DNA of 64,000 bases, from NCBI GenBank assembly GCA_033032175.1, contig CM065304.1, positions 10,664,001 to 10,728,000 on the forward strand, written 5' to 3'. Shown here piece after piece: positions 1 to 10,877 of this stretch (position 1 is the first letter of the stretch; the number at the start of each line of letters is the position of its first letter). A program made the translations under genes and the position numbers. Origin of the DNA: Saturnia japonica. Taxonomy: Eukaryota > Arthropoda > Insecta > Lepidoptera > Saturniidae. The notes beneath the pieces were generated by a model. That model saw only the letters and a program-made list of their open reading frames with translations. It was not told the origin of the DNA and did no database searches.

Positions 1-1
1 G

Positions 2-376
2 CAGGAGTTTGCAGGTTTCAACTCAAGAACGTGGTTCCAGCAAGATGGGGCCACTTGCCATACCTCAAATGACTCAATGGAAGTTGTTAACGAATTATTC
101 CCTAATAAAGTCATTTCGCGAAGGGGTAACATAAACTGGCCTCCCAGAAGCCCCGACCTTAGCCCGCTTGACTATTTTGTATGGGGATACCTTAAAAGTA
201 AGGTTTATCAAAACAATCCGACGAATCTAACCCAGTTAAAGCAAAACATCAGGTCAGAAATGGCAGCAATATCGATAGCTATGTGTCAACGTGTTATCGC
301 CAATCTTCGTTTCCGTTTAGAAGAGTGCCAGCAACGTAACGGTCATCACTTGGATAACATCATCTTTTCCAAATAA
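2..376 (+). pseudogene. Tc1/mariner-type transposase, C-terminal fragment
   Basis: The frame is open from the window edge to TAA at 374-376, about 124 codons, so the N-terminal part lies outside the window or is lost. It carries the second catalytic Asp in QQDGATCHTS and the third acidic residue in the block WPPRSPDLSPLDYF, with 36 residues counted between the two Asp. These are hallmarks of the DDE domain of the IS630-Tc1-mariner superfamily, which cuts and joins DNA at terminal inverted repeats. There is no internal stop in the visible part. The methionine at base 77 is internal and not the start. I cannot tell whether the full gene is intact; the family is certain, the subfamily is not. 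Confidence 0.85.
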
Positions 377-468
377 TTCTCCAATTCATATGCTAATAAT
401 AAACAATAAACTTTTTTATTGCATACAAATAATTTTTGTTTCATTGAACTTACAAATACCCGATACCC

Positions 469-485
469 TTTCTGGACACCTTGCA
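469..485 (+). repeat. Likely right terminal inverted repeat of the mariner-type element
   Basis: About 100 bases after the transposase stop lies CTTTCTGGACACCTTGCA. Its reverse complement, starting TGCAAGGTGTCCAG, looks like the outer end of Tc1/mariner-type elements. The left end is outside the window, so pairing cannot be checked. Confidence 0.45.
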
Positions 486-490
486 TAATT

Positions 491-1189
491 ATTCCATAAA
501 AATGAACACGTCATTTCTTGTCAGTGTTGCTGTTATAAATTAAAATTTCCACTGAAGGTTGTTAAAATTATAACGATAAAATATAATAGTTTTTATGTTC
601 AATATTATTACTGTTCTACTATACATACTGTATAGGCTGAAATTACATGGATAAATATACTTTTGGAGTAGTTGGCTATATCGGTAGGTGGTGATAGGAA
701 CTCCTCAATTCCTTAACGCAAGAACGTTCAGTTTGTACTCGTTAGGTTCGTTTCGATGAGTAGTTAGTTGGCTGACAGTAGCTGAATGGAAACATATTAT
801 TTTGGAAATCTATATCAGTTTAATTATTTTATTTTTTTAGATTTCCCGAAAATTCAGTACTTGCTAATCGTTGCATAGAAATAGTACGACGGAGTAGAAA
901 TTAACCTTGGTAGAAAGCGAAATCTATATCGCATATTTGTTAAATTTATTTCTGTAAAAATGATGAATATTTACTAAGAGAGGACGACAGAAAATAAAAA
1001 AAAGTGTATGTGCCTGCTAAGGTATTATAAATTTTATCACATAACTTTAACTAAATAAAAAAATTATTACAATCGCTATAATTCAATGTTATTTTAGTCT
1101 TTATTTTTGGCCTCAAGAAAACCTTTCAGGTAGAGCGAAGTGTATTAGTGTGCGAGTATGCATAAAAATAAAAAGAGTTAAAGCTGTTA
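491..1189. other. No recognisable feature
   Basis: AT-rich sequence with stops in all frames. I see no gene, RNA or repeat that I can name. Confidence 0.5.
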
Positions 1190-1615
1190 TGTTCAGTCAT
1201 TGGGAAATTTCTTGTCGTCGAGTCACTAATTCGTCTCGATAACCAAAACCGCGAATAGATTAATACGTGTTTGTTCGCCGCACGGAGCATACAAGTATTT
1301 CAATATCGACAAAAGTAATACTAAGAAATATATAGCAAATTTTCTGTTGGCTACAATATCCCGCTAATTGGTAAAGCATTAACAGATATTATCAATAACT
1401 GCCCTTCTTTAATCCTACTAGACTGTAAGTTTCACGTTTCGGCTAACAAGTCAAAGGCATTCACAGAGTATTAGGGAAGAGTGAATGAGCTGCAGCTAAC
1501 TTATGAGTAGCACGAAAGACATTCACATAGCAAGAAACATGATTAATTTACCGATATTGAATTTCAATAAAACTACATATCTGTGACTTTATTTAATTGC
1601 CTATTGGTTTTCATA

Positions 1616-2085
1616 TCTTACTAATATAATAAATATGAAAGTGTGTATGTTTGGATGTTTGTTACTTAATCACGCAAAAACGGATTAACAAATCTCAATG
1701 AAATTTGGCACATAGATAGTCTATGGCCCGGAATAACATATAAGCTACTTTTTATCCCGGTAAAAGTCATAGTTTAACCAGTGTTATCCTTCAAATATAA
1801 TAAATGGAAAGTTTGTAACTTTGTTACTCAATCTTGCAAAAACAGTGAACGGATTTAGATCAGATTTGGCACACAGATAGTTTATGACCTGGAATAATAG
1901 ATAGAGTACTTTTTATCCCAGTAAAAATCATAGCTTAACCAGTGTTATACTACAAATATAATAAATGGCAAGTTTCTATGTTTGTTACTCAACCACGCAA
2001 AATCAGCTGAATGGATTTAGATGAAATTTAGCACACAGATAGTGATATCCAATAATACGCAGACGTAGTCGCGAGCGCCAGCTAG
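1616..2085 (+). mobile_element. Non-autonomous Helitron-like element
   Basis: The left boundary reads A|TCTTACTAATATAATAAA and the right boundary GCCAGCTAG|T, fitting Helitron insertion between A and T with TC at the 5' end and CTRR at the 3' end. The 3' end carries ACGCAGACGTAGTCGCGAGC just before CTAG, a typical lepidopteran Helitron-like terminus. It has no coding capacity, and its interior is filled by three tandem units of about 161 bases. Confidence 0.7.
1630..2045 (+). repeat. 161-bp tandem units inside a Helitron
   Basis: The marker GTTACTYAATC starts at 1661, 1823 and 1984, giving periods of 162 and 161 bases. Each unit also holds AATTTGGCACAYAGATAGT followed by TTTTTATCCCRGTAAAA; the third is partial. 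The divergence between units shows the expansion is not very recent. Confidence 0.8.
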
Positions 2086-2345
2086 TACAAAATATCATGC
2101 GAACGGGATCGCGGGCATATTTAAAAGGTAATATAAAACCAATCAATATCAATGAACAAATTATCCCACTTTTAAAGCTAACTGTTTTAATATGGTATCC
2201 CCTATACAGCACACAAAAACAGCTGACGCGCGTGTACAAAGATACCTTTAACGCACACTAGGCTAGCGAAGACGTGCCATAAAATGTCATCAGTCTCATA
2301 GCGACAAGGCATCTAGACGTTTAGATAATCAAAGGTTATTTGTTG

Positions 2346-3044
2346 TACCTTATTAATCCTCACTCTTAGTGTGAGCATTGTCACTTGTTAATTTGCATTA
2401 AGTCGTCTGCACCCTCCGTAACTTGCAATATATGAAACCCATTGAATTAGTGGCAATGTGCTAGTCTGTAAAGGAGTCATTGACTGCCAAGCTATTTTTC
2501 AGACGACATTTCACCCATTCTTTGCCTTATTTTATTCGAATGGCACAATTTCGCTTGTTTTATAGACGGATATCACGGAAAGAAATCAGCGACAAATGAA
2601 GGTTTAAATTAATGTTTCCTACGTACATGAACAAACGAACACGACTATTTAAAATATTGATTAACAGCGGTAATAAATCCTAGACTTATTTTGCATATAA
2701 TAGACATTCTGCATCTCAATGTTTTGTTTTGTTAAATAACAAGATATAAAATTCATACTGGAATGGACTCAATATTATAGATTTATTTTTTTAAGGTCGA
2801 TGCAGTTTTGGTTTTGCAATTTTACGTGTAATGCATGAAATAAACTTGTTACTTTCATTTTTTCTTACATTTTTGGTAAAGATAACAATCATAATATAGT
2901 TTTTTAAATCTTTTTTATACTTTATAGGTTTAGTGTTTCTCTTAGCTGATTTTATGTGACTATGTGGCTTAAGGTTAGACTAGAAGTTTTACGTGCAATT
3001 AACAAAATCCATCTATAGGAGATTGGTGACAGATTTTAGTTTGG
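2346..3044. other. No recognisable feature
   Basis: AT-rich, with no sustained open frame and no repeat I could match inside the window. Confidence 0.5.
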
Positions 3045-3160
3045 TTGGTGGTAAGTAACTAGGTGGCTATTAGAAAAAGCCCTATCACCATGCTATAGTT
3101 TTATCATGACATTTCTTCACCGAAATACTCATTGCAGGATACAAACCTACGTCGATCAAC
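3045..3160 (-). repeat. Dispersed ~150-bp repeat (family G), diverged copy
   Basis: On the minus strand it reads CGGTGAAGAAATGTCATGAT, then AAACTATAGCATGGTGATAG and GCTTTTTCTAATAGCC, matching the better copies at 49205-49350 and 57112-57265. Probably the 3' part of a LINE or SINE; no coding part remains. Confidence 0.55.
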
Positions 3161-4780
3161 GAGGTGTCCGTATATGTTACTACTGAGTGATTATCGCTTT
3201 GTATCGCTTCATTGTAGTACTATCTCAACAATCAAAATGATTCTAGAATGATTAAGTATTGATGTATACACTTAAGTAGTGTACACTGGGATATTTGTGT
3301 GTGTATTTTCTGCATAATCACTGAGGTCAATCATCCTATTACTGGTATGATTATAGGGTTGGATAGTGAGGTTTCAGGAGCTGACGCTGTAGTTTATGGA
3401 AATTAATTTGTATGATTTTTTTTCTTAAATAAGTTTTGCTGAAACCGAAACTAGAATTTTGACCTGTAAGACATCATGAAAGGTTATTGCTGTATTTTTA
3501 GCATTAAAAAAATTGCATTCATGATTTAAAGCTCACGAATTTCATCTAAATACAGAATAAATAGTGATGAATCAAGGATATTGCCCAGTGGTACACTAAA
3601 TACACATATAGTAGGTTTTAAATAAATTGACCATCTTTAACATATTTTCTACGCTCGGAAAGGTAATTTGAATGCTACTTACTGCAAAAGGTGTATTAGA
3701 ATAGACACGATGTAAAACGCATTAACCAGATCTTGGATTACTCCAATACAATATTGATTTAACTATATCTGACGACACTGTCGATATCAATATAAACATT
3801 GAACCCTCTATCGATGTCTTTGTGAAAACCAAATGGATTATCGGATTGAACTTTTCAATATATTTGACGAATTGAACGTTTATAGTTTTCTGAGTATTAA
3901 AAAAATACGAAATGTTATGAACTATAAATAGATTCACCAGATTATTCTGATTGTTGTTCACTGCACCAGAAATTTTTGTAGCGAGTTTATTTCCAACAGA
4001 CGAACAAATGACTATCACATAAAGCTATAAGATTATGGTACACAATTTTTTAATATTTTGTATAATTTGTTTTACCGATAATTTGACCGTGTCGTACTTT
4101 GTTCGTGTTGAAGCTTTGTGAATGTTTCGGAATTCTTAAGACGTAGCGTGGCACCGACACCAAAAATATGAATAATTGTATATTATTGTCCTAATAAAAT
4201 ATGAGGCAGACGAATAGTTTGAAGGAGTATCAAATTGAGTTAAAAAGTGATATTTTAAAGTAAATAAATAACGTAATTATTTTTTACTTTTTAGTGTATT
4301 TTTTCAGAGTAAGTTGCATTTTAGAGTCGGTTTTGTTTTTATGAAAAAAAGTTTATTTATTCCTTTTTAGTGAGTCTTGCGTTCTGTAGGTAACTGGTTT
4401 ATTGAAAACGAATATGAGTAGGTCTTCCAAACGCGCTGCATATAATAGCAGCAAAATATCAGATAACGTAATTCCTAAAGAAGTCAATAAATCTGGTGCT
4501 TTTCTATCATTGATAAAAATGGGCGTAAAATCCCGAGTGATGTTAAGATTTTCGACCCCAAAGGATCCGCGGAGCTATGGGCCTAATAAAAAAAAATATA
4601 TTGGCCGGTCTTAAGAACAGGTTAACTGGAGGGTGAGGAGCTACCGGAAGCCGTGTACGTAAAATTTGATGACGAAGCAATAAGTCTCAAGCTAAAAGAT
4701 AGTAACTAATGAATCAAAGCTTGGAAGCCTTAATGTTATCAGATATGGACGCCAACAAATTAACTCATCGACCACACGAC
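3161..4780. other. No supported gene; one short open frame
   Basis: AT-rich. An ATG at 4414 opens a 66-codon frame ending at 4614, rich in Ser, Lys and Arg. I recognise no domain and it is within chance length, so I do not call it a gene. Confidence 0.4.
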
Positions 4781-4787
4781 GATAGAT

Positions 4788-4805
4788 CATCATCATCATC
4801 ATCAT
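4788..4805 (-). repeat. ATG-type microsatellite tail of RTE copy A
   Basis: About six CAT units on the plus strand directly follow the coding end. RTE elements commonly end in such trinucleotide repeats instead of poly(A). Confidence 0.8.
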
Positions 4806-4806
4806 T

Positions 4807-5781
4807 TCAGCCGCAGGACGTCCTCTGCTGAACATAGGCCTCCCCCATAGATCTCCAGAGCGACCGATCTTGTGCGGCCTGCACACAACGGCTCCCAGCG
4901 ATCTTTATTATGTCGTCTTTCCATCTAGTGGGGGCCCGTCCTACGCTGCGCTTTCCGGTGCGTGGTCTCCACTCGAGAACCTTTCTGCCCCAACGGCCGT
5001 CAGTTCTCCGAACTATGTGCCCCGCCCACTGCCACTTCAACTTGCTAATCCTTTTGGCTATGTCGGTTACCTTAGTTTGTCTACGGATCTCTTCATTTCT
5101 GATTCGATCTCGTAGAGAAACACCAAGCATAGCTCTCTCCATAGCTCGCTGAGCGATCTTGAGCTTTCTTATGAGGCCCACAGTGAGCGACCACGTCTCT
5201 GTGCCGTATGTCATCACTGGCAACACACACTGGTCAAAGACTTTCGTCTTGAGGCACTGAGGTATTTTGGACGAGAAGACGTCGCGCAGTTTCCCGAACG
5301 CTGCCCAGCCGAGATGGATTCGTCGACTGACCTCTTTTTCAAAGTTGGACCTACCTAACTGGCCTGTTTGTCCCAGGTAGACATATTCTTCAACAACTTC
5401 TAGACAAGAGTTCCCAACTGATACTGGGGTGGGCACCACATGGACATTCGACATGATTTTCGTCTTGTCCATGTTCATTTTAAGGCCCACCTGTTGAGAA
5501 ACTTTGTCGAGGCCATCGAGCATTGTGCCAAGATCTTCCAGCGATTCTGCCATGACTACGATGTCGTCAGCAAATCGAAGGTGAGTGATGTACTCGCCAT
5601 TGACATTGATGCCGAGTCCTTGCCATTCCAGGAGCTTGAAGGCGTCCTCTAGAGCGGCGATAAACAGTTTCGGAGATATTACGTCTCCCTGTCTAACGCC
5701 TCTTCTCAAAGGAATTGCCTTCGTGCACTGCTCCTGTACTCGGACCGACATGGTGGCGTTGTTGTACAAGCACTTCAACAC
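4807..5781 (-). pseudogene. RTE polyprotein part 2: reverse transcriptase palm, thumb and C-terminus
   Basis: Continues part 1 in another frame after the 5-base duplication. It contains the RGVRQGDVISPKLF block, the catalytic motif LRFADDIVVMAES with both Asp intact, and the long conserved RTE C-terminal region with KLKWQWAGHIVRR and RAPTRWKDD. The stop codon is followed within a few bases by the microsatellite tail. Apart from the frameshift this half is intact. Function would be target-primed reverse transcription of the element RNA in the nucleus. Confidence 0.9.
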
Positions 5782-7581
5782 TTCGATTCGATATATCGAT
5801 AGTCAATACGGCACCGCTGGAGAGACTGCAACACTGCCCAGGTTTCGACCGAATCAAAGGCTTTTTCGTAGTCCACGAACGCTAAGCATAAAAGCAGATT
5901 ATACTCCTCAGTCTTCTGAATAATCTGCCGCAGCGTATAGATGTGGTCTACGGTGCTAAAGCCTTTTCGGAAACCGGCTTGTTCGGAAGGCTGGAAGTCA
6001 TCAAACTTGTGCTCGAGACGATTCGTGATGACCCTCGAAAACAGCTTATAAACATGGCTCAGCAACGAGATGGGCCGATAGTTCTTCAATAAGGTTTTAA
6101 CACCTTGCTTGAAGAACAGTACCACCACGCTGCCGCCCCACGTTTCCGGCGTTTTACCCTCGAGTATAACGGAATTAAAGAGCTTCTGCAGTACCTTAAG
6201 TACCGGTGTTCCACCCTCTTTAATAAGCTCTGATGTAATTCTGTCATCACCCGGTGCCTTGTTGTTCTTAAGCTGCTTAAGGGCCATGCTAATCTCGTAC
6301 AGGGTGATGTCGGGGATATCTTCGGTATAGTGTCGGGTCAGCCCGGCTCTTGGATCTTTAGCCAGGCTGGTAACAGGCTTAGTTGACGAGGTATATAACT
6401 GTCCATAGAACCTTTCGATCTCCCTTAATATCTCTGGCTTGGTGGACGTTACGCTGCCATCATCCATTTTCAGCTTCGTCAACTGGCTCTGCCCAATAGA
6501 TGCATTCCTTGCGAACACTTTGGAGCCTTTATTCCGCTCTATCGTCTCTTTATTACTTTTGGTATTGTAAGACCGGACATCGTGTCGCAAGAATTTATGA
6601 ATAGATCTATTGAGCTGCCTATAGGACTTAGCGTCATCGGAAGACTGCAGCGCCATACCACGCCGATCCGCCATGAGTTTTCGAGTTTGATATGATATCT
6701 TTTGAGTTCTATTGCTACGGTGAGTTTTAAAGATCTTGGACCCAACCGCATGGACAGTTTCTACCAGCCTATTACTAATATCATCTACGGAGACGCAACT
6801 ATCTAGGCAATCGAATTGGTTTTTCAATTCGAGTTGAAAGCTCTCGGGGTTTTGGAATTGAGCATTAGAGGGTCGGAGCGTAGACTTCATCAGGCGAGAC
6901 CTTTCTATTTTTAGATTGATATTCAATGTGCCTCTAACCATTCGGTGATCACTGTCGGTTTTCACTCTGTGAATCACAGTGACATCATTGAATATTTGTC
7001 TCTTCGTGGTCATGATGAAGTCTATCTCATTTTTCGTGGAACCATCGGGGCTCATCCAGGTCCATTTCCTATGAGGTGGCTTCTGGGAGAAAGAGTTCAT
7101 CATAAAGAGTCCCTCTTTCTCCATAAAATCGGCCAACCTCTGGCCCCTAGGGTTCCGTTGCCCATAACCAAATTTCCCCACTCCCAACTCTTCACCATCT
7201 CTTTTGCCCAGCTTTGCGTTAAAGTCTCGCATTACAACAGTGAAGTGGGTTTTCGAGGTATGTATGGCCCTACTAATGTCCTCATACAAAACCTCGACTT
7301 CATCATCAGGGTGTGCCGAGGTCGGTGCGTAAACCTGTATGACCTTCAACGAATATCTTTTGGATATTCTGAGTATCAGGTACGCTACCCTGCTCGACAC
7401 ACTGTCGATGGTCACGATGTTGTTAATGAGAGACTTCCGGACGATAAACCCGACACCACCTAGGGACTGTTGGTCGCCCTTCCTGTAATAGAACAAGTTA
7501 CCGGATTTCATGATTATCGTGTCCTCACACTCTCTTCGGACTTCTGATAATCCTATAAGATCCCAGCGTAACTTGTCTATT
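5775..7581 (-). pseudogene. RTE polyprotein part 1: endonuclease and start of reverse transcriptase
   Basis: One open frame of about 600 codons of element sequence. The first third is an apurinic-type endonuclease that nicks target DNA: QVYAPTSAH, then RDFNAKLG (the usual GDFNAKLG with Arg for Gly, Asp and Asn kept) and the catalytic block SDHRM. The rest is linker plus reverse transcriptase fingers and palm: NNKAPGDDRITSELI, NYRPISLLSHVYKLFSR and motif A in AFVDYEKAFDSV. The frame ends early near 5775 because a 5-base tandem duplication (ATCGA twice) shifts it relative to copy B. The endonuclease start is lost by 5' truncation; the methionine at 7652 lies in flanking DNA and is not a true start. 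Confidence 0.9.
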
Positions 7582-7590
7582 AAGATAGAT

Positions 7591-8280
7591 AAACAATTAA
7601 CGGATAGATAGTTAACGGAAATAACGGGGCTATAAAATCTGTCTTCTGACAATCAAGGAAACACAATACACGACTCGAATATACAATTACCATTAAAATT
7701 ACTTGTAGGTAGTCTTGTGCATCTCATGACAATTCTATGAAACCCAAACACGGCAAGGTTACATTGTTTTATTATTAGTAAAACAATTATTATTATTATT
7801 AGTATTATTAGTTCCAGTGCCCATTTTATACAACAAAGTTGGCAAATACGCTTTTTTACAATAAAAACATTTTTTTTCTTATTTACATTATACTTCATTT
7901 ATATCTATTAAAAATTATTACATAACTTACTCTTATTCAAAATAAACTTCATAATCTTGAACTGTTATGAGTTTTATTTAATCATTATAAGATTGTCTAC
8001 AATACAGTCTTTATTTCATAAAAGTAGCTTCAACAAGTTGGAAGTTATTGAGATATTTTTTACCGACCCGCTTTCTTTCCGGCGCAGTTTATTTTGCTTT
8101 CTTCTTGAAAACTTTGAATATAATGTAGTGTTGGATAAATATAAAACCATATTTTTTAATAATATTTTTTGATGTTCTCTAATGGAATATATATTTTTTA
8201 ATATTATAATTAGCTACTTACTAATCTCTTACGATTGAGTTGTAATTGAACTGTCTAAATTATAAAATATAATTTTCATC
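7591..8280. other. AT-rich spacer with an ATT microsatellite
   Basis: An interrupted ATT/TTA repeat lies at about 7788-7812. The rest is AT-rich with no gene or matched repeat. Confidence 0.5.
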
Positions 8281-8630
8281 ATCCCGAGGCCGAAAGTTTG
8301 AATTTCTTCTTTTGTTTGCGGGAAGAAAGTTGCATATTTCAGACCGCTCAAAATTAGTGACAGTTTAAAATTTAGTATTTTTTTGTTTTAATTTTCTTCC
8401 CGTTACCTATTTGAAATAACTCATTACCATGGTAACCGTGCAGTTGTTATTTCAAACCCATATTATTATACACGCGGCAATAACTTATCATTTAATAACA
8501 ATAAAATAAAATAATATTGATCTATAAGTTGAAATTTTCTATTTCTGATAAAAATTACATAAAAATATACATAGAAAAAAACTTGTGTATAAAAAATTAG
8601 TGAATACAGTTGCGTAAAAAAAAACTGACA

Positions 8631-8852
8631 ATGAGTTCATCGGATTATTCAAGTGACGACTCTGAAGATGAAGAAGTGCGACGAAACATTGCTGCGGAAG
8701 CTGCGGAAATAACTCAAAATTTAGCACCCTCAAAATCGGTACAGCGATATAAAAATTGTTATAATCAATTTATCGCTTGGAAGAAATTGCATCGTATTAA
8801 TAAAATTGATGAAGACCTTTTATTAGTGTACTTCAAAGATTTAAATCTATTA
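8631..8852 (+). pseudogene. Crypton-type tyrosine recombinase, N-terminal fragment
   Basis: Starting at the ATG at 8631 the frame gives a Ser/Asp/Glu-rich leader (MSSSDYSSDDSEDEE), then PSKSVQRYKNCYNQFIAWKK and a block ending LLLVYFKDL. This resembles the N-terminal core-binding region of insect Crypton tyrosine recombinases, which bind DNA here and cut with a C-terminal Tyr domain. After about 74 codons the similarity stops and the frame runs into a GC-rich minisatellite, ending at 8972; the catalytic domain is absent. An in-frame TTG at 8610 is an unlikely start. Family assignment rests on recalled similarity, so it is probable and not certain. Confidence 0.6.
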
Positions 8853-8884
8853 ATTTGTTTTTTTTTTCGTCTGGCGGCTTCACT

Positions 8885-8965
8885 CCCCCAACCCCCACCG
8901 GCGCTATGCCCCGGCCCCCTCCGGGCTCTGCCCCAAACCCCATCGGGGCTGCGCCCCGGACCCAG
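8885..8965. repeat. GC-rich minisatellite of ~24-bp self-complementary units
   Basis: Three imperfect units of the type CCCCATCGGGGCTGCGCCCC, each able to fold on itself (CCCC/GGGG and GGGGC/GCCCC). It is about 75% GC inside DNA of about one third GC. It begins right after the point where the Crypton-like frame is cut. Confidence 0.7.
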
Positions 8966-8974
8966 ACATTGAAC

Positions 8975-9110
8975 AATTTGAACTACATTCGTTTTTCTTA
9001 TATACAATGTCAATAAACTTTCGGTCCTGGTATGATGAAACACTAATTTGGACTACATTCGTTTTTCTTATATACAATTTCATTAAACTTTCGATCCTGG
9101 TATGATGAAA
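8975..9110 (+). repeat. 70-bp tandem duplication
   Basis: AATTTGAACTACATTCGTTT at 8975 recurs at 9045 with few changes; both units end in TCCTGGTATGATGAAA. It lies just downstream of the GC minisatellite. Confidence 0.85.
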
Positions 9111-9774
9111 AGCAGTATAAGCGCCACGGGAGGATAGCAGGACATTTCAAGTCACGCTAAATGTACTATTCATTTGGATATATAATTGATAATATCTGGA
9201 CGACCGAGCTATGATCGGTCTCCTATAAACAAAAAAAGAAAAACACCTGTCTAGGTAAACTTGGAATATAAAACATTATGTAAATGTTATGTGTAAAATA
9301 AATGTATCTTGTTCCTTAATATATAGATAAAGAAGATATTATAATATATCACTATAATCATTAACAATCTACAATTTTCCTACATCAATGCCTGGTTGTA
9401 GGCAAAAGTATAGAAATGTGGATACATCCAAATTATATAACTCTATAAAATATCAAATGTAATGTTGCCTTTAGTCTTATTTAAACTATAATTTAACCAC
9501 AATTTATTAAATAATTATAATCAACAAATTTTAATAATGTAAGAATTATTCTCGTTTCGTCTCGTAGCAGGTGATCCACTTGTGAAAGGAATACTTCGTA
9601 TTGAACCGGTGACCTTATTTTAGGCGCACCCAAGAGGGTGTATTATAAAGAAGGTTAAATAGGTGTAGAGTCAAAACGACGCGAAGCGACGCGGCGACGC
9701 AACGCATATCTTAGCTTAAGGTATGATGACTGTGAAAAGGATTGAATTTAAAACAGCAATAGTAAACACTTTTT
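9111..9774. other. Probable diverged repeats, no gene
   Basis: Contains a short hairpin GACCGAGCTATGATCGGTC near 9203 and a run of CGACGCG-like bases at 9678-9704 (AAACGACGCGAAGCGACGCG). No open frame of note. Confidence 0.4.
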
Positions 9775-10019
9775 ACCCGACTGCGAAAAAGGAGCATTAT
9801 GTTTTTCGAGCGTATTTATTTACGTATTTATGTGTCTACTTTGGCACGCTCTGTAGCTGAAACGGCTTGATGGATTTTAGCATACGAGGTGTTATTAGAT
9901 TCGTCTTCATTGTGAGAGTAACATAAGCTATAAAATTTAAGTACAACATCTAGGAATCAAATACAAAACAAAAATATAATTATTTTTTGTAAAGTGTTTT
10001 TTTTTTGTTGCGGTCGGGT
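9775..10019 (+). mobile_element. MITE-like repeat with ACCCGAC termini
   Basis: The left end ACCCGACTGCGA and right end TTGCGGTCGGGT are inverted repeats with two mismatches, 245 bases apart. The left part (ACCCGACTGCGAAAAAGGAG, then ATTATGTTTTTCGAGCGTAT) recalls a common non-coding repeat of Lepidoptera. No target site duplication is obvious. Confidence 0.5.
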
Positions 10020-10870
10020 TGTTTGTTTCCTTTTTAATAATTACGATTCATGTATTAATATCATTATTTAAATTATATTTTAATATCACATTTGTTTACT
10101 ATATATTTATTCTTAGTTTGTATTTGTCCCTAATTGGGTAGATATCAATATGTAGTTTAGTGATATTTTCCTCTATCTTTACTAACTGATTTCCTATCTG
10201 CATATTTATTAATTCCTTCACTTAAAGTTATTCTAATATTATTAATGTTCGTAAATTTCCAACTACTGAGAATATGCCCAATGGTTTAAATATACAGCCT
10301 CCAAAACTTTTTATTATTCATAATGTTAAAATAAGTTATATCTATACTTAATAATATGAACTATCTTGGCGCCGCGCCTGAGTTGTTTATATACTTACAC
10401 TAAACGACCCCGGAAACATCGTGAAGCGGAGCGACTTATCTTAATGTATACACAAACATGCGCCGCGGTTGTTTACGACGCGAACGTTTTTTTTATGTCC
10501 TGAGAAATTTCTAGTTGCTTCGAGATATTTCGGGAACAGTATCTTCTCTATTTTTTAAATCGGGTTGTAACAGTATTAGTGACAATTGTTATAGCCTATC
10601 AATAATGTAATTACTTATAATTTCCGTGTACAAAATTTGATCAAAATCAGTTAAGAATTAACGAATATTTTTGGATTCTTTTTTTTTTAAAGAATCTGTT
10701 GTGCCGTTTTTGAGTTAAAGCCAGACATACAAACAGACAGATAGACCGACAGACAAAACGTGATCAATATCGTTCATATAGTACGCCAATCAGGAAATTT
10801 TGGAATAATATTAAAAGCATGTGCTTTTACAGGACTACAGATTTATTAATATAGATTTATTGAGAAAGGT
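10020..10870. other. AT-rich flank ending in a dispersed-repeat-like segment
   Basis: Positions 10600-10860 contain TTGATCAAAATCAGTTAAG, a GTTGTGCCGTTTTTGAGTTA-like stretch and CAGACAGATAGACCGACAGA, the usual wording of lepidopteran non-coding repeats. No gene. Confidence 0.4.
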
Positions 10871-10877
10871 AAAGGCT

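Larger units (their letters stand above)
1190..2345 (-). repeat. Composite dispersed repeat, inverted copy of 27610-28235
   Basis: Read on the minus strand, 2345-2100 matches 27615-27800 and 1600-1190 matches 27825-28235, for example the shared stretches GCGTCAGCTG and ATTGAAATTCAATATCGGT. Between the two matching flanks this copy holds an extra Helitron-like segment of about 470 bases (1616-2085), while the other copy has only a short CTAG-type end there. No coding content is visible. Confidence 0.65.
4781..7590 (-). mobile_element. RTE-clade LINE, copy A, 5'-truncated
   Basis: The 3' end is at the left: after the stop codon the element ends in an ATG/GAT microsatellite (seen as CATCATCATC on the plus strand), the usual RTE tail. 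Homology to copy B begins at about 7581 (ATAGACAAGTTAC on the minus strand), so the 5' UTR and the first 60-70 codons are missing. A 7-base direct repeat GATAGAT at 4781-4787 and 7584-7590 is a candidate target site duplication. Protein identity to copy B is very high, which points to recent activity of the family. It faces copy B, giving arms of about 2.8 kb in an inverted arrangement. Confidence 0.9.

Noticed and set aside
6945..7463. A 172-codon open frame on the plus strand
   Set aside because: It is the antisense shadow of the RTE endonuclease on the minus strand; the same shadow appears on the opposite strand of copy B.
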